From contig CAZQQN010000010.1 of the NCBI GenBank assembly GCA_964595485.1, positions 1 to 64,000 on the forward strand: a stretch of 64,000 nt of DNA. The letters are read 5' to 3'. Each line of letters opens with the position of its first letter. Position 1 is the first letter of the stretch. The notes below the pieces were generated by a model. It was given only the letters and a program-made list of their open reading frames with translations. It ran no database searches and was not told the origin of the DNA. Origin of the DNA: CAZQQN01 sp964595485 (GTDB lineage: Bacteria; Bacteroidota; Bacteroidia; CAILMK01; CAYYUA01). The translations under genes were made by a program, and so were the position numbers. This document shows positions 46,001-53,797 of the stretch, one piece after another.

Positions 46001-46008
46001 TATATTTG
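46001..46008 (+). promoter_or_regulatory. Candidate -7 element deciding the start of the next gene
   Basis: TATATTTG matches TAnnTTTG exactly and lies downstream of the first possible ATG (45995), so translation most likely starts at the ATG at 46034. No TTG is found at -33. Confidence 0.45.
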
Positions 46009-46033
46009 GATAAATTATGAAATAAATTTACCA

Positions 46034-46483
46034 ATGAAACCTTTTAAAACAACCCAGAGAAGCTCTACCCATTTTCTACTCATTCCATTAATGATCATCC
46101 TGATCTTATTCACGCGACAGTTCCCGCCTTATTTGCTGGGTTTCTTGGGAGGTTTTACAGTGATTTTGTTTTTGTTTCACAGCCTCATCATAGAAGTAAA
46201 AAAAGAGCGCTTGCATATTAAATTCGGGCCTGGTATCATTCAAAAGAAGATAAAAATGGAAAATATCCAAAATTGTCAGCCTATTGCACTTACAGGCTTA
46301 TACCGGTACGGAATCCACTTCAACAAAAATTTCACGGTTTACAATGTAACCGGCAACCAAGGAGTGGAGCTGACACTAAGAGATCAAAACAAAACAATAT
46401 ATGTGGGTACCGATGAGCCGGAGAGTGTTTGCGACAGTATCAACGCTATCATTGATCAAACCGAAGAAGAAAAAGAAGACTAA
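46034..46483 (+). CDS. Small membrane protein, PH-like fold predicted
   Basis: This is a 149-residue protein (162 if the earlier ATG at 45995 is used; the promoter box argues against that). It has a cytoplasmic start, two membrane segments (about residues 14-32 and 36-54, 'LLGFLGGFTVILFLFHSLII') and a C-terminal strand-rich domain. The latter reads 'KERLHIKFGPGIIQKKIKME' and 'LYRYGIHFNKNFTVYNVTG', resembling bacterial PH-like (DUF304-type) membrane proteins. The function is unknown. The downstream acetyltransferase starts 3 bases after the stop, so the two are cotranscribed. Confidence 0.7.
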   Translation: MKPFKTTQRSSTHFLLIPLMIILILFTRQFPPYLLGFLGGFTVILFLFHSLIIEVKKERLHIKFGPGIIQKKIKMENIQNCQPIALTGLYRYGIHFNKNFTVYNVTGNQGVELTLRDQNKTIYVGTDEPESVCDSINAIIDQTEEEKED

Positions 46484-46486
46484 CCT

Positions 46487-47032
46487 ATGTTTTACTATAA
46501 GGTCAATGATGAATTATCATTAAGATTATTGGAATACAGGCATGCCCAACCCTTGTTTGACCTCATACAGGCCAATAAGGAGTACCTGGGTCAATGGTTA
46601 CCCTTTATTAAATGGACAAACAGCGTAACTGATACGCATCAATTCATCGAAAGCGGACTTAAACAATTTTATGAAAACAATGGACTGCAAGCAGGGTTAT
46701 GGTATCATGATACTTTAGTAGGAGTTATTGGTCTTCATTACATTGAATGGCATGCTCGCAAAACAAGTATCGGTTATTGGCTGGCAAAACAATACCAGGG
46801 TCAGGGCCATATGACTAAGGCATGTAAAGTTTTAGTTGATCATTTATTCAGGGATCGCGGTTTAAACCGGATAGAGATACGGATTCCGCAGGGTAACCAG
46901 AAGAGCCAAGCCATCCCGGAACGATTAGGCTTTAAAATGGAGGGCGTAATACGGGATGGAGAAAAGTTGGATAAAAATTACCTGGATTTATCGGTGTTTG
47001 GATTATTGAGAAAAGATTGGGAAGGGGAATAA
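46487..47032 (+). CDS. GNAT family N-acetyltransferase, RimL-like
   Basis: This 181-residue acetyl-CoA-dependent transferase resembles ribosomal-protein-serine acetyltransferases such as YdaF and RimL. The family features are 'LSLRLLEYRHAQPLFDLIQAN' (start, in part), 'VGVIGLHYIEWHARKTSIGY', the acetyl-CoA loop 'GYWLAKQYQGQGHMTKAC' and 'RIEIRIPQGNQKSQAIPERL'. The loop has Gln-Gly-Gln-Gly in the pantetheine-binding position. Its substrate could be a ribosomal protein terminus or a small molecule. It lies 3 bases behind the PH-like membrane protein gene. Confidence 0.88.
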   Translation: MFYYKVNDELSLRLLEYRHAQPLFDLIQANKEYLGQWLPFIKWTNSVTDTHQFIESGLKQFYENNGLQAGLWYHDTLVGVIGLHYIEWHARKTSIGYWLAKQYQGQGHMTKACKVLVDHLFRDRGLNRIEIRIPQGNQKSQAIPERLGFKMEGVIRDGEKLDKNYLDLSVFGLLRKDWEGE

Positions 47033-47073
47033 TTTTTGTACTTACAACGTTTAGTATACCAATAAACGGTTAA

Positions 47074-47331
47074 ATGATGAATAGCAAGGTGTTGTTTCGA
47101 CTGGTTCTCTTTATAGTAATGGTTTTTGGCTTATCATTGTCAAGCTGCAAGAAATGCCTCGACTGTCAGTACAAATACACAGATCCTGAGACTAATGAAG
47201 ACAAAATTTATCAATATGATGAATTTTGTGGAAACAATGAGGAAGTAGAAACATTTAAACAAAACGCCCAAGAAGATGCCCGGCAATTTGACGCTGAATT
47301 AACCTGTACAGAAGAAACGGAATGGTTCTAG
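47074..47331 (+). CDS. Small Cys-rich lipoprotein
   Basis: This is an 85-residue secreted protein. The signal peptide ends in the lipobox 'SLSSC', and the mature N terminus carries closely spaced cysteines, 'CKKCLDCQYKY'. Two more cysteines lie in 'DEFCGNN' and 'LTCTEET'. It has no known domain. A second small lipoprotein of this window (53015-53386) begins its mature part with the similar 'CKNCNQCRDT', so both may belong to one group. The four non-lipid cysteines could form disulfides or bind metal. The gene ends 28 bases from convergent uvrC. Confidence 0.7.
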   Translation: MMNSKVLFRLVLFIVMVFGLSLSSCKKCLDCQYKYTDPETNEDKIYQYDEFCGNNEEVETFKQNAQEDARQFDAELTCTEETEWF

Positions 47332-47359
47332 CTCCACTTTTAACCTTAAAATCATTATT

Positions 47360-49195
47360 TTAGGTATCAGGCGAAGAAAAAGTTTGCTCTTCTTTACTGT
47401 TAAAGTAATCCCAAACTTTCTGAGCTCTTTTTTGGCCTACCACATTAACCAATTCTTCCCAGGAAGTTTGCTTAATCTGTTTAACTGATTTGAAAGCTTC
47501 TAACAAATCCTTGGTTGACTTTTTACCAATACCTGGAATTTCTGCCAATTCGCTCTGTAATGTACTGTTCTTGCGGCGTTTGCGGTGGTGTGCCACCCCA
47601 AATCGGTGAGATTCATCCCGTATATGCTGGATCAATTTTAAGCTTTCTGAACGTTTATTTATATAAAGCGGGTAAGGATCACCTGGTTTGTAAATTTCCT
47701 CTAAGCGTTTAGCGATCCCTATGATCTCTACTGATTGATCAAGGCCTAATTGCTTTAGGCTTTTGTAGGCAGCGTTCAGTTGCCCTTTACCGCCATCTAT
47801 CACAACCAATTGCGGTAAATCCTGATTTTCATCAATCAAACGCCTGTAACGGCGATACACCACTTCTTCCATAGAGCTGTAATCGTCAGGCCCCTCAACG
47901 GTTTTAATGTTAAAATGCCGGTATTCTTTTTTAGCCGGTTCTCCATTTTTGAAACACACCATGGCCGCTACAGGCTTATCACCCTGTATATTTGAGTTAT
48001 CAAATCCTTCAATGTGATAGGGGGTTTCCTTTAAGCCAAAATCCTCTTGTAATTGCTCAAGTTTCTGCCGGGCTCTTTCTGTTTTTGGCGTTTGTTTGCG
48101 AGCTTGCTGCAGCTTATCCTGGTAATAATAAAAAGCGTTTTTGCGCGATAGGTCCAGTAATTTCTTTTTATCCCCTATTTTAGGAACTGTAAAGGTAATA
48201 TCAGAAGTTTCGAAATCCACTTGAAATGGGACAATGATCTCTTGTGAGTTGCTTTCAAACTGCTCTCTGATTTCTGCTATAGCCAATAAAATGATATCCC
48301 GCTCATCTTCATCCAGCTTGCGCGTATATTCAAGCGTATGGGTCCGAATAATGGCCCCGTTGGCTACTTTCAAATAATTTACGTAGCACTTGTTTTCTTT
48401 TGTTATAATGGAAAAAACATCAACATTACTGATTTTAGCATTGACCACCGTTGACTTGGCCTGGAAGTTTTGCAGGGCCTTGATTTTTTTGCGGTAATCC
48501 TCGGCCTTTTCAAATTCAAAGTTCTTTGAAGCCTCATCCATAAGCTCCTTCAAAGTCCTTATTACTTTACTGGTGTTTCCCTTCAGGATCTCACGGATTT
48601 TTTGAATGTTTGCATTGTAGTCCTCTTCTGACTGTAGTGCCTCACATGGTCCTTTACACAGGTTAATGTGATAATCCAAACAAACACGGAATTTGCCGGC
48701 CTGTATATTTTTTTCGCTCAGGTCATAATTGCAGCTGCGAATTGGGAAAAGCTTACGCACCATATCCAAAATAACCCGCATGATACCAACTGAGGCATAA
48801 GGCCCGTAATACTCTGAGCCATCCTTAGAACTATGCCGCGTTGGGAAGACTCTCGGGAAACGTTCATTCTTAATGATGATATAAGGGTACGTCTTACCAT
48901 CTTTTAAATCTACATTGTACCGGGGCTGATATTTTTTGATCAGGTTATTCTCAAGAAGCAGGGCATCATATTCTGAATTGACCACCGTGTAATCAATCTG
49001 GTCAATTTTACCCAGCATAAGGTGAATACGCCTGTTATCGTATTGGTTTTTATTGAAATAGGAAGAAACCCGTTTTTTTAGGTTCCTGGCTTTACCAATG
49101 TAAAGCAAATTACCCTCCCTATCATAGTATTTGTAGACACCGGCTGTTTCCGGCAATGCTGTTAATTGGTCCCTAATTCGTTTATCCACTTCCAT
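47360..49195 (-). CDS. uvrC: Excinuclease ABC subunit C
   Basis: UvrC makes both incisions in nucleotide excision repair. The 611-residue protein has the N-terminal GIY-YIG nuclease ('GVYKYYDREGNLLYIGKARN') and a UVR motif near residues 205-240 that contacts UvrB. The RNase H-like second nuclease region follows ('YHIEGFDNSNIQGDKPVAAM', 'PQLVVIDGGKGQLNAAYK'). A C-terminal helix-hairpin-helix pair ends it ('LAEIPGIGKKSTKDLLEAF'). The length and all domains are normal. Confidence 0.97.
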   Translation of the reverse strand: MEVDKRIRDQLTALPETAGVYKYYDREGNLLYIGKARNLKKRVSSYFNKNQYDNRRIHLMLGKIDQIDYTVVNSEYDALLLENNLIKKYQPRYNVDLKDGKTYPYIIIKNERFPRVFPTRHSSKDGSEYYGPYASVGIMRVILDMVRKLFPIRSCNYDLSEKNIQAGKFRVCLDYHINLCKGPCEALQSEEDYNANIQKIREILKGNTSKVIRTLKELMDEASKNFEFEKAEDYRKKIKALQNFQAKSTVVNAKISNVDVFSIITKENKCYVNYLKVANGAIIRTHTLEYTRKLDEDERDIILLAIAEIREQFESNSQEIIVPFQVDFETSDITFTVPKIGDKKKLLDLSRKNAFYYYQDKLQQARKQTPKTERARQKLEQLQEDFGLKETPYHIEGFDNSNIQGDKPVAAMVCFKNGEPAKKEYRHFNIKTVEGPDDYSSMEEVVYRRYRRLIDENQDLPQLVVIDGGKGQLNAAYKSLKQLGLDQSVEIIGIAKRLEEIYKPGDPYPLYINKRSESLKLIQHIRDESHRFGVAHHRKRRKNSTLQSELAEIPGIGKKSTKDLLEAFKSVKQIKQTSWEELVNVVGQKRAQKVWDYFNSKEEQTFSSPDT

Positions 49196-49337
49196 GACAA
49201 TCAGTCAATCAATCCTTATACAAAAAAATCATTTTTTCTGGCTTTAGGTTCAATAAAAGAACTAAAACCTCTGGTATAAATCCTTTGGTATACAGACTTA
49301 GCAACTAGCTTATCTAATCATTTTTTTACCCCAGCAC

Positions 49338-50630
49338 TCAATTGCTTTTACCGGTTATAACCAACTTCTGCTGCTTTGTATTTCCTGCGAAGCGGGTTTC
49401 CAGTATGTATAAGCCTGAGCTAAGGTCGCTAACGGTCACACGGATTTTATCAGCCTTAAAATCAGATCTTGAAACAGTCTTCACCCGATTACCGGACAGG
49501 TCGTAAAAATAAAGACTCAATGTCTGCTTTTGCTTTGCAAATGCGCTCACATTGATATGATCTCTGGCTGGATTGGGGAACACTTCAACTTTGGGGTACA
49601 ATTCCTGATTGATATTATCCTGGCTATTTAGCGAATCAAATGTTTTAGCCAACCCTGCATCATGAACATTAGGAAAGGATACCAATTGAGACCGGTAGTT
49701 GGCTATAGCCTGGCGCATAAATTTTTTCTGGCCCTGGGTAAATATTTTAAGGCAGCGGTCTAAAGAGTAGTCCATGTAGTTTGCGGTCATCCTTTTAATA
49801 TCGCCGCACTCATGCTTTGGTTTGGCTTCACACGGGTTATTCCTGTCAGGGGAGGAAAATGGTAACCGGCATAGGGGCGTATCATCTATGTCATCATCCT
49901 CTGAGCAATCACTCTCACGGCTTTTACCCCATGGGTGAAAAAGGCTTAAGTAATGCCCTAATTCGTGTGTTGCTGTCTTTCCTAAGCTATGGTATTCTCT
50001 ATTCCTTTCGCCTAAGAATTGATCATCAATGACAACACCATCTACCTTGGACCCGGCACTTTTATTAGGTAATTGAGAAAACCCAGTTACTGTCCCGGAT
50101 TCAATGCGGCCAACCTGGATAGTATCAACCACCCATATGTTAAGGTAATGCTTGGTAGGCCATCTGGAAAGGTCTTTGATTTCCCTCTGGTTTTCTAAAA
50201 TTAGGTTCGCATCCGATGCTTTAACGTAATTAATGGCGTCTGTATCTTCCCCTTGCGGATTTTTATTGGCTAACGCAAAACGGATTTTAGTATCTGCCCC
50301 ATCAGGGTGTTCATTGTTTCCGCCACCATACCGTCCAAAATCTTCATTAAGAACCCTGATCTGGCTTTTTATTAGGCTTTTGCTTACTGAATCATCACCA
50401 TCATGAATTACATGAACTACCGTAGGTATTAGGTGGTATTCTTGTTGCGAAATGTCATACTCAGGGCCTTGCTTTTTGCCCTGCGAGGAAGATTGCTGGC
50501 TATCGGGTAAAAAATCAGTACCACAGTAAGTTTTGGGAACACCATCCTGGGCTGAGGCCAAATGTTTAAAGCATAAAAACCCCAGAAAAATGATCATAAC
50601 TACCTTGCCTAAAAACAATTTTTTACCCAT
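49338..50630 (-). CDS. Secreted M43-like zinc metalloprotease with T9SS type A sorting domain
   Basis: This is a 430-residue secreted protease. A signal peptide covers residues 1-28 ('FKHLASAQ' at its end). The zinc motif HExxHxxxxxH is 'HELGHYLSLFH' near residue 222, in the pappalysin/cytophagalysin (M43B) style, with 'NYMDYSLDRCLKIFTQGQ' carrying the Met-turn. The last ~80 residues are a T9SS type A (Por) sorting domain: 'VEVFPNPARDHINVSAF', 'LSLYFYDLSGNRVKTVS' and 'SGLYILETRFAGNTKQQK'. It should be exported across the outer membrane and secreted or surface-anchored. It overlaps the upstream M20D amidohydrolase gene by 8 bases. Confidence 0.92.
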   Translation of the reverse strand: MGKKLFLGKVVMIIFLGFLCFKHLASAQDGVPKTYCGTDFLPDSQQSSSQGKKQGPEYDISQQEYHLIPTVVHVIHDGDDSVSKSLIKSQIRVLNEDFGRYGGGNNEHPDGADTKIRFALANKNPQGEDTDAINYVKASDANLILENQREIKDLSRWPTKHYLNIWVVDTIQVGRIESGTVTGFSQLPNKSAGSKVDGVVIDDQFLGERNREYHSLGKTATHELGHYLSLFHPWGKSRESDCSEDDDIDDTPLCRLPFSSPDRNNPCEAKPKHECGDIKRMTANYMDYSLDRCLKIFTQGQKKFMRQAIANYRSQLVSFPNVHDAGLAKTFDSLNSQDNINQELYPKVEVFPNPARDHINVSAFAKQKQTLSLYFYDLSGNRVKTVSRSDFKADKIRVTVSDLSSGLYILETRFAGNTKQQKLVITGKSN

Positions 50631-51849
50631 TGAATGCCCGGTTTTCCAATTCTCGCAAAGCTATAAACGTCATTAAACCTACACCGGTTTTCAATGACGC
50701 CTCATCAATATCAAAAGTAGGAGTATGCAAAGCACTATCAATTCCTTTTGCTTGATTGGCTACTCCTAAGCGATAAAATGCAGCCGGCATGTATTGGGAA
50801 TAGATAGCAAAATCTTCCGCTGTCATTCTAAGGGGTAAGTCGATCACACTGTCTTCTCCCAGGTAATCAGTCGCGTATTGCCTTGCTTTAGCTGTCAAGG
50901 TTTCGTTGTTGTAAAGGGTAGGATATCCGCTATCAATGACAACATCACAATCACCGCCCATACTTTGAGCAATACCCTTAGCCAATGACCGGATCTTTTC
51001 ATGCGCTTGTTGCCGCCAGTTTTCCTCAAATGTGCGGAATGTACCTTCCAAATATACGGAGTCCGGGATCACATTATTGGCTCCTTTCCCTTCAATAACG
51101 CCAAATGACAATACCGAAGGAGTATTGGGGTCAGCATTACGACTTACCAATTGTTGAAGGCCTACCACTACATGAGAAGCAATCAGTACGGGATCGACTA
51201 ATTTATAAGGCATAGCGGCATGACCACCCTGGCCTTGCACGGTAATGCGGATCTCATCTGAGGAAGCCATGAATTTACCTGGCTTAAAACCCACAGTACC
51301 TGATTCCAGCTCAGGCAACACATGCTGTCCGAAAATAACTTCAGGTACCGGCTCTTCAAGCGCTCCTTCCTTAATCATCAGGGAAGCACCTCCTGGCGCT
51401 TTTTCCTCGCCGGGCTGAAATAGAATTTTGATCGTTCCTTCAAATTCCTTCTTAAATGCATTCAAAAGCCTCACTACCCCCAGCATAGAAGCGGTATGAA
51501 CATCATGGCCACAAGCATGCATTACCCCCTCATTTTGTGAGGCATACGGTTGGTCATTGGCTTCAGTGATGGGTAAGGCATCTGTATCAGCCCTAAGCGC
51601 AATAACCTTTTTATCAGGGTTTTCTCCTCTAATATGGGCAACCAAACCTGTGTTAGCAACCCTTTCAAATGGAATATCCCAGCTATCCAGAATGGAAGCC
51701 AAATAATCAGCGGTTTCGTATTCATTGAAGGAAAGTTCCGGATGGGCATGCAAATGACGCCTATAACTAACCACTTCCGCTATTATATCATTGGCTGCCT
51801 TTTGAATTTTTTTTCTATCGGCCATCGGTTGTTTTTCGTGACTTAGCAT
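50623..51849 (-). CDS. M20D family amidohydrolase/metallopeptidase
   Basis: This is a binuclear-metal amidohydrolase of the IAA-amino-acid/N-acyl-amino-acid hydrolase group. Metal-binding motifs are 'HACGHDVHTASMLG' and 'FQPGEEKAPGGASLM', and the conserved N-terminal 'YRRHLHAHPELSFNE' fits the subfamily. Substrates are probably N-acyl or N-acetyl amino acids. I give the ATG at 51849 (408 residues). A promoter box ends 3 bases before it, so either the mRNA is leaderless or the real start is the ATG at 51825 ('MADRKKIQ'). It overlaps the secreted protease gene by 8 bases downstream. Confidence 0.9.
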   Translation of the reverse strand: MLSHEKQPMADRKKIQKAANDIIAEVVSYRRHLHAHPELSFNEYETADYLASILDSWDIPFERVANTGLVAHIRGENPDKKVIALRADTDALPITEANDQPYASQNEGVMHACGHDVHTASMLGVVRLLNAFKKEFEGTIKILFQPGEEKAPGGASLMIKEGALEEPVPEVIFGQHVLPELESGTVGFKPGKFMASSDEIRITVQGQGGHAAMPYKLVDPVLIASHVVVGLQQLVSRNADPNTPSVLSFGVIEGKGANNVIPDSVYLEGTFRTFEENWRQQAHEKIRSLAKGIAQSMGGDCDVVIDSGYPTLYNNETLTAKARQYATDYLGEDSVIDLPLRMTAEDFAIYSQYMPAAFYRLGVANQAKGIDSALHTPTFDIDEASLKTGVGLMTFIALRELENRAFNG

Positions 51850-51852
51850 AAA

Positions 51853-51888
51853 CAAAGGTAGCAGGTTTTATGCCAATGAACAATTGGC
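51853..51888 (-). promoter_or_regulatory. Bacteroidota-type promoter with overlapping palindrome
   Basis: On the reverse strand TTG (CAA at 51881-51883) is followed after 20 bases by TACCTTTG (51853-51860), a full consensus match. A palindrome, GCCAAT-5-ATTGGC (51872-51888), covers the -33 region and could be an operator. Confidence 0.55.
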
Positions 51889-51936
51889 AATAAAACGATG
51901 AAAATCCACTTTCATTAAACCCTGAGGTTTAATCAT

Positions 51937-52085
51937 GGTTTAACCACCAATTTTGTAAGTAGATACAATCTAAGCCTTTTGCAAAGGTTTTAGGAAATCA
52001 TACTAGCCATAAGCCCTCATCTTATGCGGGTTTTGTCTAACTTTCTTTTAAAAAGAAAGGGACCAAAAAAATCTGGGATGGGATA
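51937..52085. repeat. Dispersed intergenic repeat, copy A
   Basis: This ~150-base segment matches 53501-53660 in the same orientation by eye. Shared blocks include AATTTTGTA, CTAAGCCTT, AGGAAATC, a TTTGTC near 52033-52037, and a final ACCAAAAA...ATCTGGG. Copy A also contains a hairpin of CTTTCTTT/AAAGAAAG at about 52041-52059. The two copies bracket the gene pair at 52430-53386. Confidence 0.6.
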
Positions 52086-52429
52086 TTCCAGTGCCCCACC
52101 TGAACCATCTGCGTTTCATTCCAAAAAATGTGGTAGAACCTTAATCATTAAACCAATGAAAAACCAATCTCGTTCAGGTAAAAACTTCATTAGGGGCTTC
52201 CATCCATGACATTGATTGACTTCTCAATAAAATCAGCATATATTTGTTATTAATTAGTTCATAAAAATCACTTGTTTAGGAAAGATCCCAATAACCATTT
52301 ATGTCTGTTTTAATGTTATGATTGGTTTCCGGATTTTAAATGGTTCATACAAACCACCAAAGCCTTATCAAAAATGAAACCCGGTGATAATAATAGCTTA
52401 GCTTTTGTAAAAATAATTGAAAAGGGTTT
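52086..52429. other. Intergenic region after repeat copy A, no gene seen
   Basis: I find no supportable gene here. A 61-codon frame that runs in from the repeat has no signal, domain or codon-use support. A sequence resembling the -7 element but with one extra base (TAGCTTTTG) lies about 35 bases before the ATG at 52430. Confidence 0.45.
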
Positions 52430-52996
52430 ATGAGAATACCAGGGAACCGTTGGTACTTTTTGCTTGGCTTTTTATTGCTGCCTTTTTTCAGCTCAGGACA
52501 ACCACCATCCGGGCTTGATTTTGACAAACCGGATATTACCGGCACAATGGGATTTGCTTCTTCCGTCACGCTGCTTGACCTCAATCTTTTTGTCTTTAAT
52601 CCCGGCATCTATGACCGGAATAACCTTTGGTCCATTCAGGTGAATCCTGGCATACATCCTTTCGTCAAACAAGTAACCATCAAGGAGTCAGATGACCTAA
52701 CCTACAAATACCGTGAGCGCCGTTTTAGTTTTAACCTGTTGATTGATAAATATTTTTATTTCGGAAATAGCTACAAAGGTTTTTACCTTGAATATGGTAC
52801 CCTGTTTACCGTTGCCAGTTATCGTGGCGTTAATGGCGGCTCTGATGGGCAATTCCTTAGAGCTCCGGGAGTCGGTTATGTGTCCGGTGGTACCTCAGGT
52901 ATACAAAAACTTGGTATCCAATATGTGGACTTTCCGGCCGAAACGGTGCTGCCCTTCCGACTTAAATTTAGTTTTGTAGGGATTTTGGGTGACTAA
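52430..52996 (+). CDS. Secreted hypothetical protein, possible small outer-membrane beta-barrel
   Basis: I do not recognise this 188-residue protein. It has a clear signal peptide (about residues 1-24, 'LLPFFSSGQ' at the end). The mature part alternates aromatic and polar residues, as in 'LWSIQVNPGIHPFVKQV', 'RRFSFNLLIDKYFYFGNSY' and 'FYLEYGTLFTVASYRGVNG', and ends 'LPFRLKFSFVGILGD', a pattern like outer-membrane strands. It precedes a small lipoprotein gene by 18 bases, and the pair is bracketed by two copies of a dispersed repeat. Confidence 0.7.
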   Translation: MRIPGNRWYFLLGFLLLPFFSSGQPPSGLDFDKPDITGTMGFASSVTLLDLNLFVFNPGIYDRNNLWSIQVNPGIHPFVKQVTIKESDDLTYKYRERRFSFNLLIDKYFYFGNSYKGFYLEYGTLFTVASYRGVNGGSDGQFLRAPGVGYVSGGTSGIQKLGIQYVDFPAETVLPFRLKFSFVGILGD

Positions 52997-53014
52997 AAAA
53001 GTAGTACTTCCTAT

Positions 53015-53386
53015 ATGATTATTCGCATCCTTATCATTCTGGCTATCACATGGCTAATAAACGGTTGCAAAAATTGTAACCAATGCAGGGATACTCCTCC
53101 CAACACCGGCATCCTAAAAATAGACCTGAGCTACGATTCCTGCATGCTCACGGTTTACCAAAGCCCCAAAATAGGGGGGAAAGTAATACGAAAAGGAAGA
53201 TTCAAGGGTCGTGATTTTGATACTACTTTACCGGCTGGCCCGTCCTATTCTGCCAAAGCTGTTTATCAATTAGCAGACAAGAAAGTTATTGGTATTGATG
53301 GTAACCAATCCATTGACGAGTCAAAAAAAGAAGATCGTTGCGATTCGCCATGCTACAAAATAGATGAGGCTAAATTGAAGCTTTGA
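53015..53386 (+). CDS. Small Cys-rich lipoprotein
   Basis: This is a 123-residue lipoprotein. The signal ends in 'WLINGC' and the mature protein begins 'CKNCNQCRDTPPNTG'. The body is predicted mainly as strands ('ILKIDLSYDSCMLTVYQ', 'KAVYQLADKKVIGIDG') and the end carries 'DRCDSPCYKIDEAKLKL'. No known domain is visible. The close CxxCxxC start resembles the lipoprotein at 47074-47331. It follows the secreted protein gene by 18 bases, so the two probably share a transcript. Confidence 0.7.
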   Translation: MIIRILIILAITWLINGCKNCNQCRDTPPNTGILKIDLSYDSCMLTVYQSPKIGGKVIRKGRFKGRDFDTTLPAGPSYSAKAVYQLADKKVIGIDGNQSIDESKKEDRCDSPCYKIDEAKLKL

Positions 53387-53500
53387 ACCACCTGGATTCC
53401 CCAAAATTGGTTTGGATGCCAGTGAAAATACCGGTTGTAGCCGAAATAGAATCAAGCGGTCGTTCAAAATATAAATATGTAGAGCTTGCTAAAAAAACTT

Positions 53501-53660
53501 GGTTTTACCACGAATTTTGTAGATAGACACAACCTAAGCCTTCAACAACGGCACTCAGGAAATCTTATTAACCCTAAATCCCTATCTAATGAGGACTTTG
53601 TCAAAGCTTTATTCCACGAAGAATAGGTAGCACCAAAAACTGAAAGGATCTGGGCGGGAA
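53501..53660. repeat. Dispersed intergenic repeat, copy B
   Basis: This is the second copy of the ~150-base segment at 51937-52085, in direct orientation, with many substitutions and small indels. The rest of the 53387-53761 gap has no gene. The clean promoter of trhO begins at 53762. Confidence 0.6.
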
Positions 53661-53761
53661 ACTGTTGCTGCTTTAGCCCCTATTCGAATTTCCCGCAAGA
53701 AAGCATTCCATTGCATCAACAAAGCCTTGGAAGAAAATTCCAGGTTAGGTTTTTTCCAAGC

Positions 53762-53792
53762 TTGGGAGATAGGAGATAGCCTTGTAAATTTG
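53762..53792 (+). promoter_or_regulatory. Bacteroidota-type promoter of trhO, probably leaderless
   Basis: TTG at 53762-53764, a 20-base spacer and TAAATTTG at 53785-53792 match the consensus in full. The box ends 5 bases before the ATG (53798), so transcription would begin at or next to the start codon. Confidence 0.6.
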
Positions 53793-53797
53793 CAATT

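Noticed and set aside
45995..46033. Upstream ATG for the PH-like membrane protein
   Set aside because: A perfect -7 box (46001-46008) lies after this ATG, so a transcript from it cannot include the codon; the ATG at 46034 is preferred.
52024..52209. 61-codon forward frame next to repeat copy A
   Set aside because: It starts inside the repeat and has no sequence features of a protein gene.
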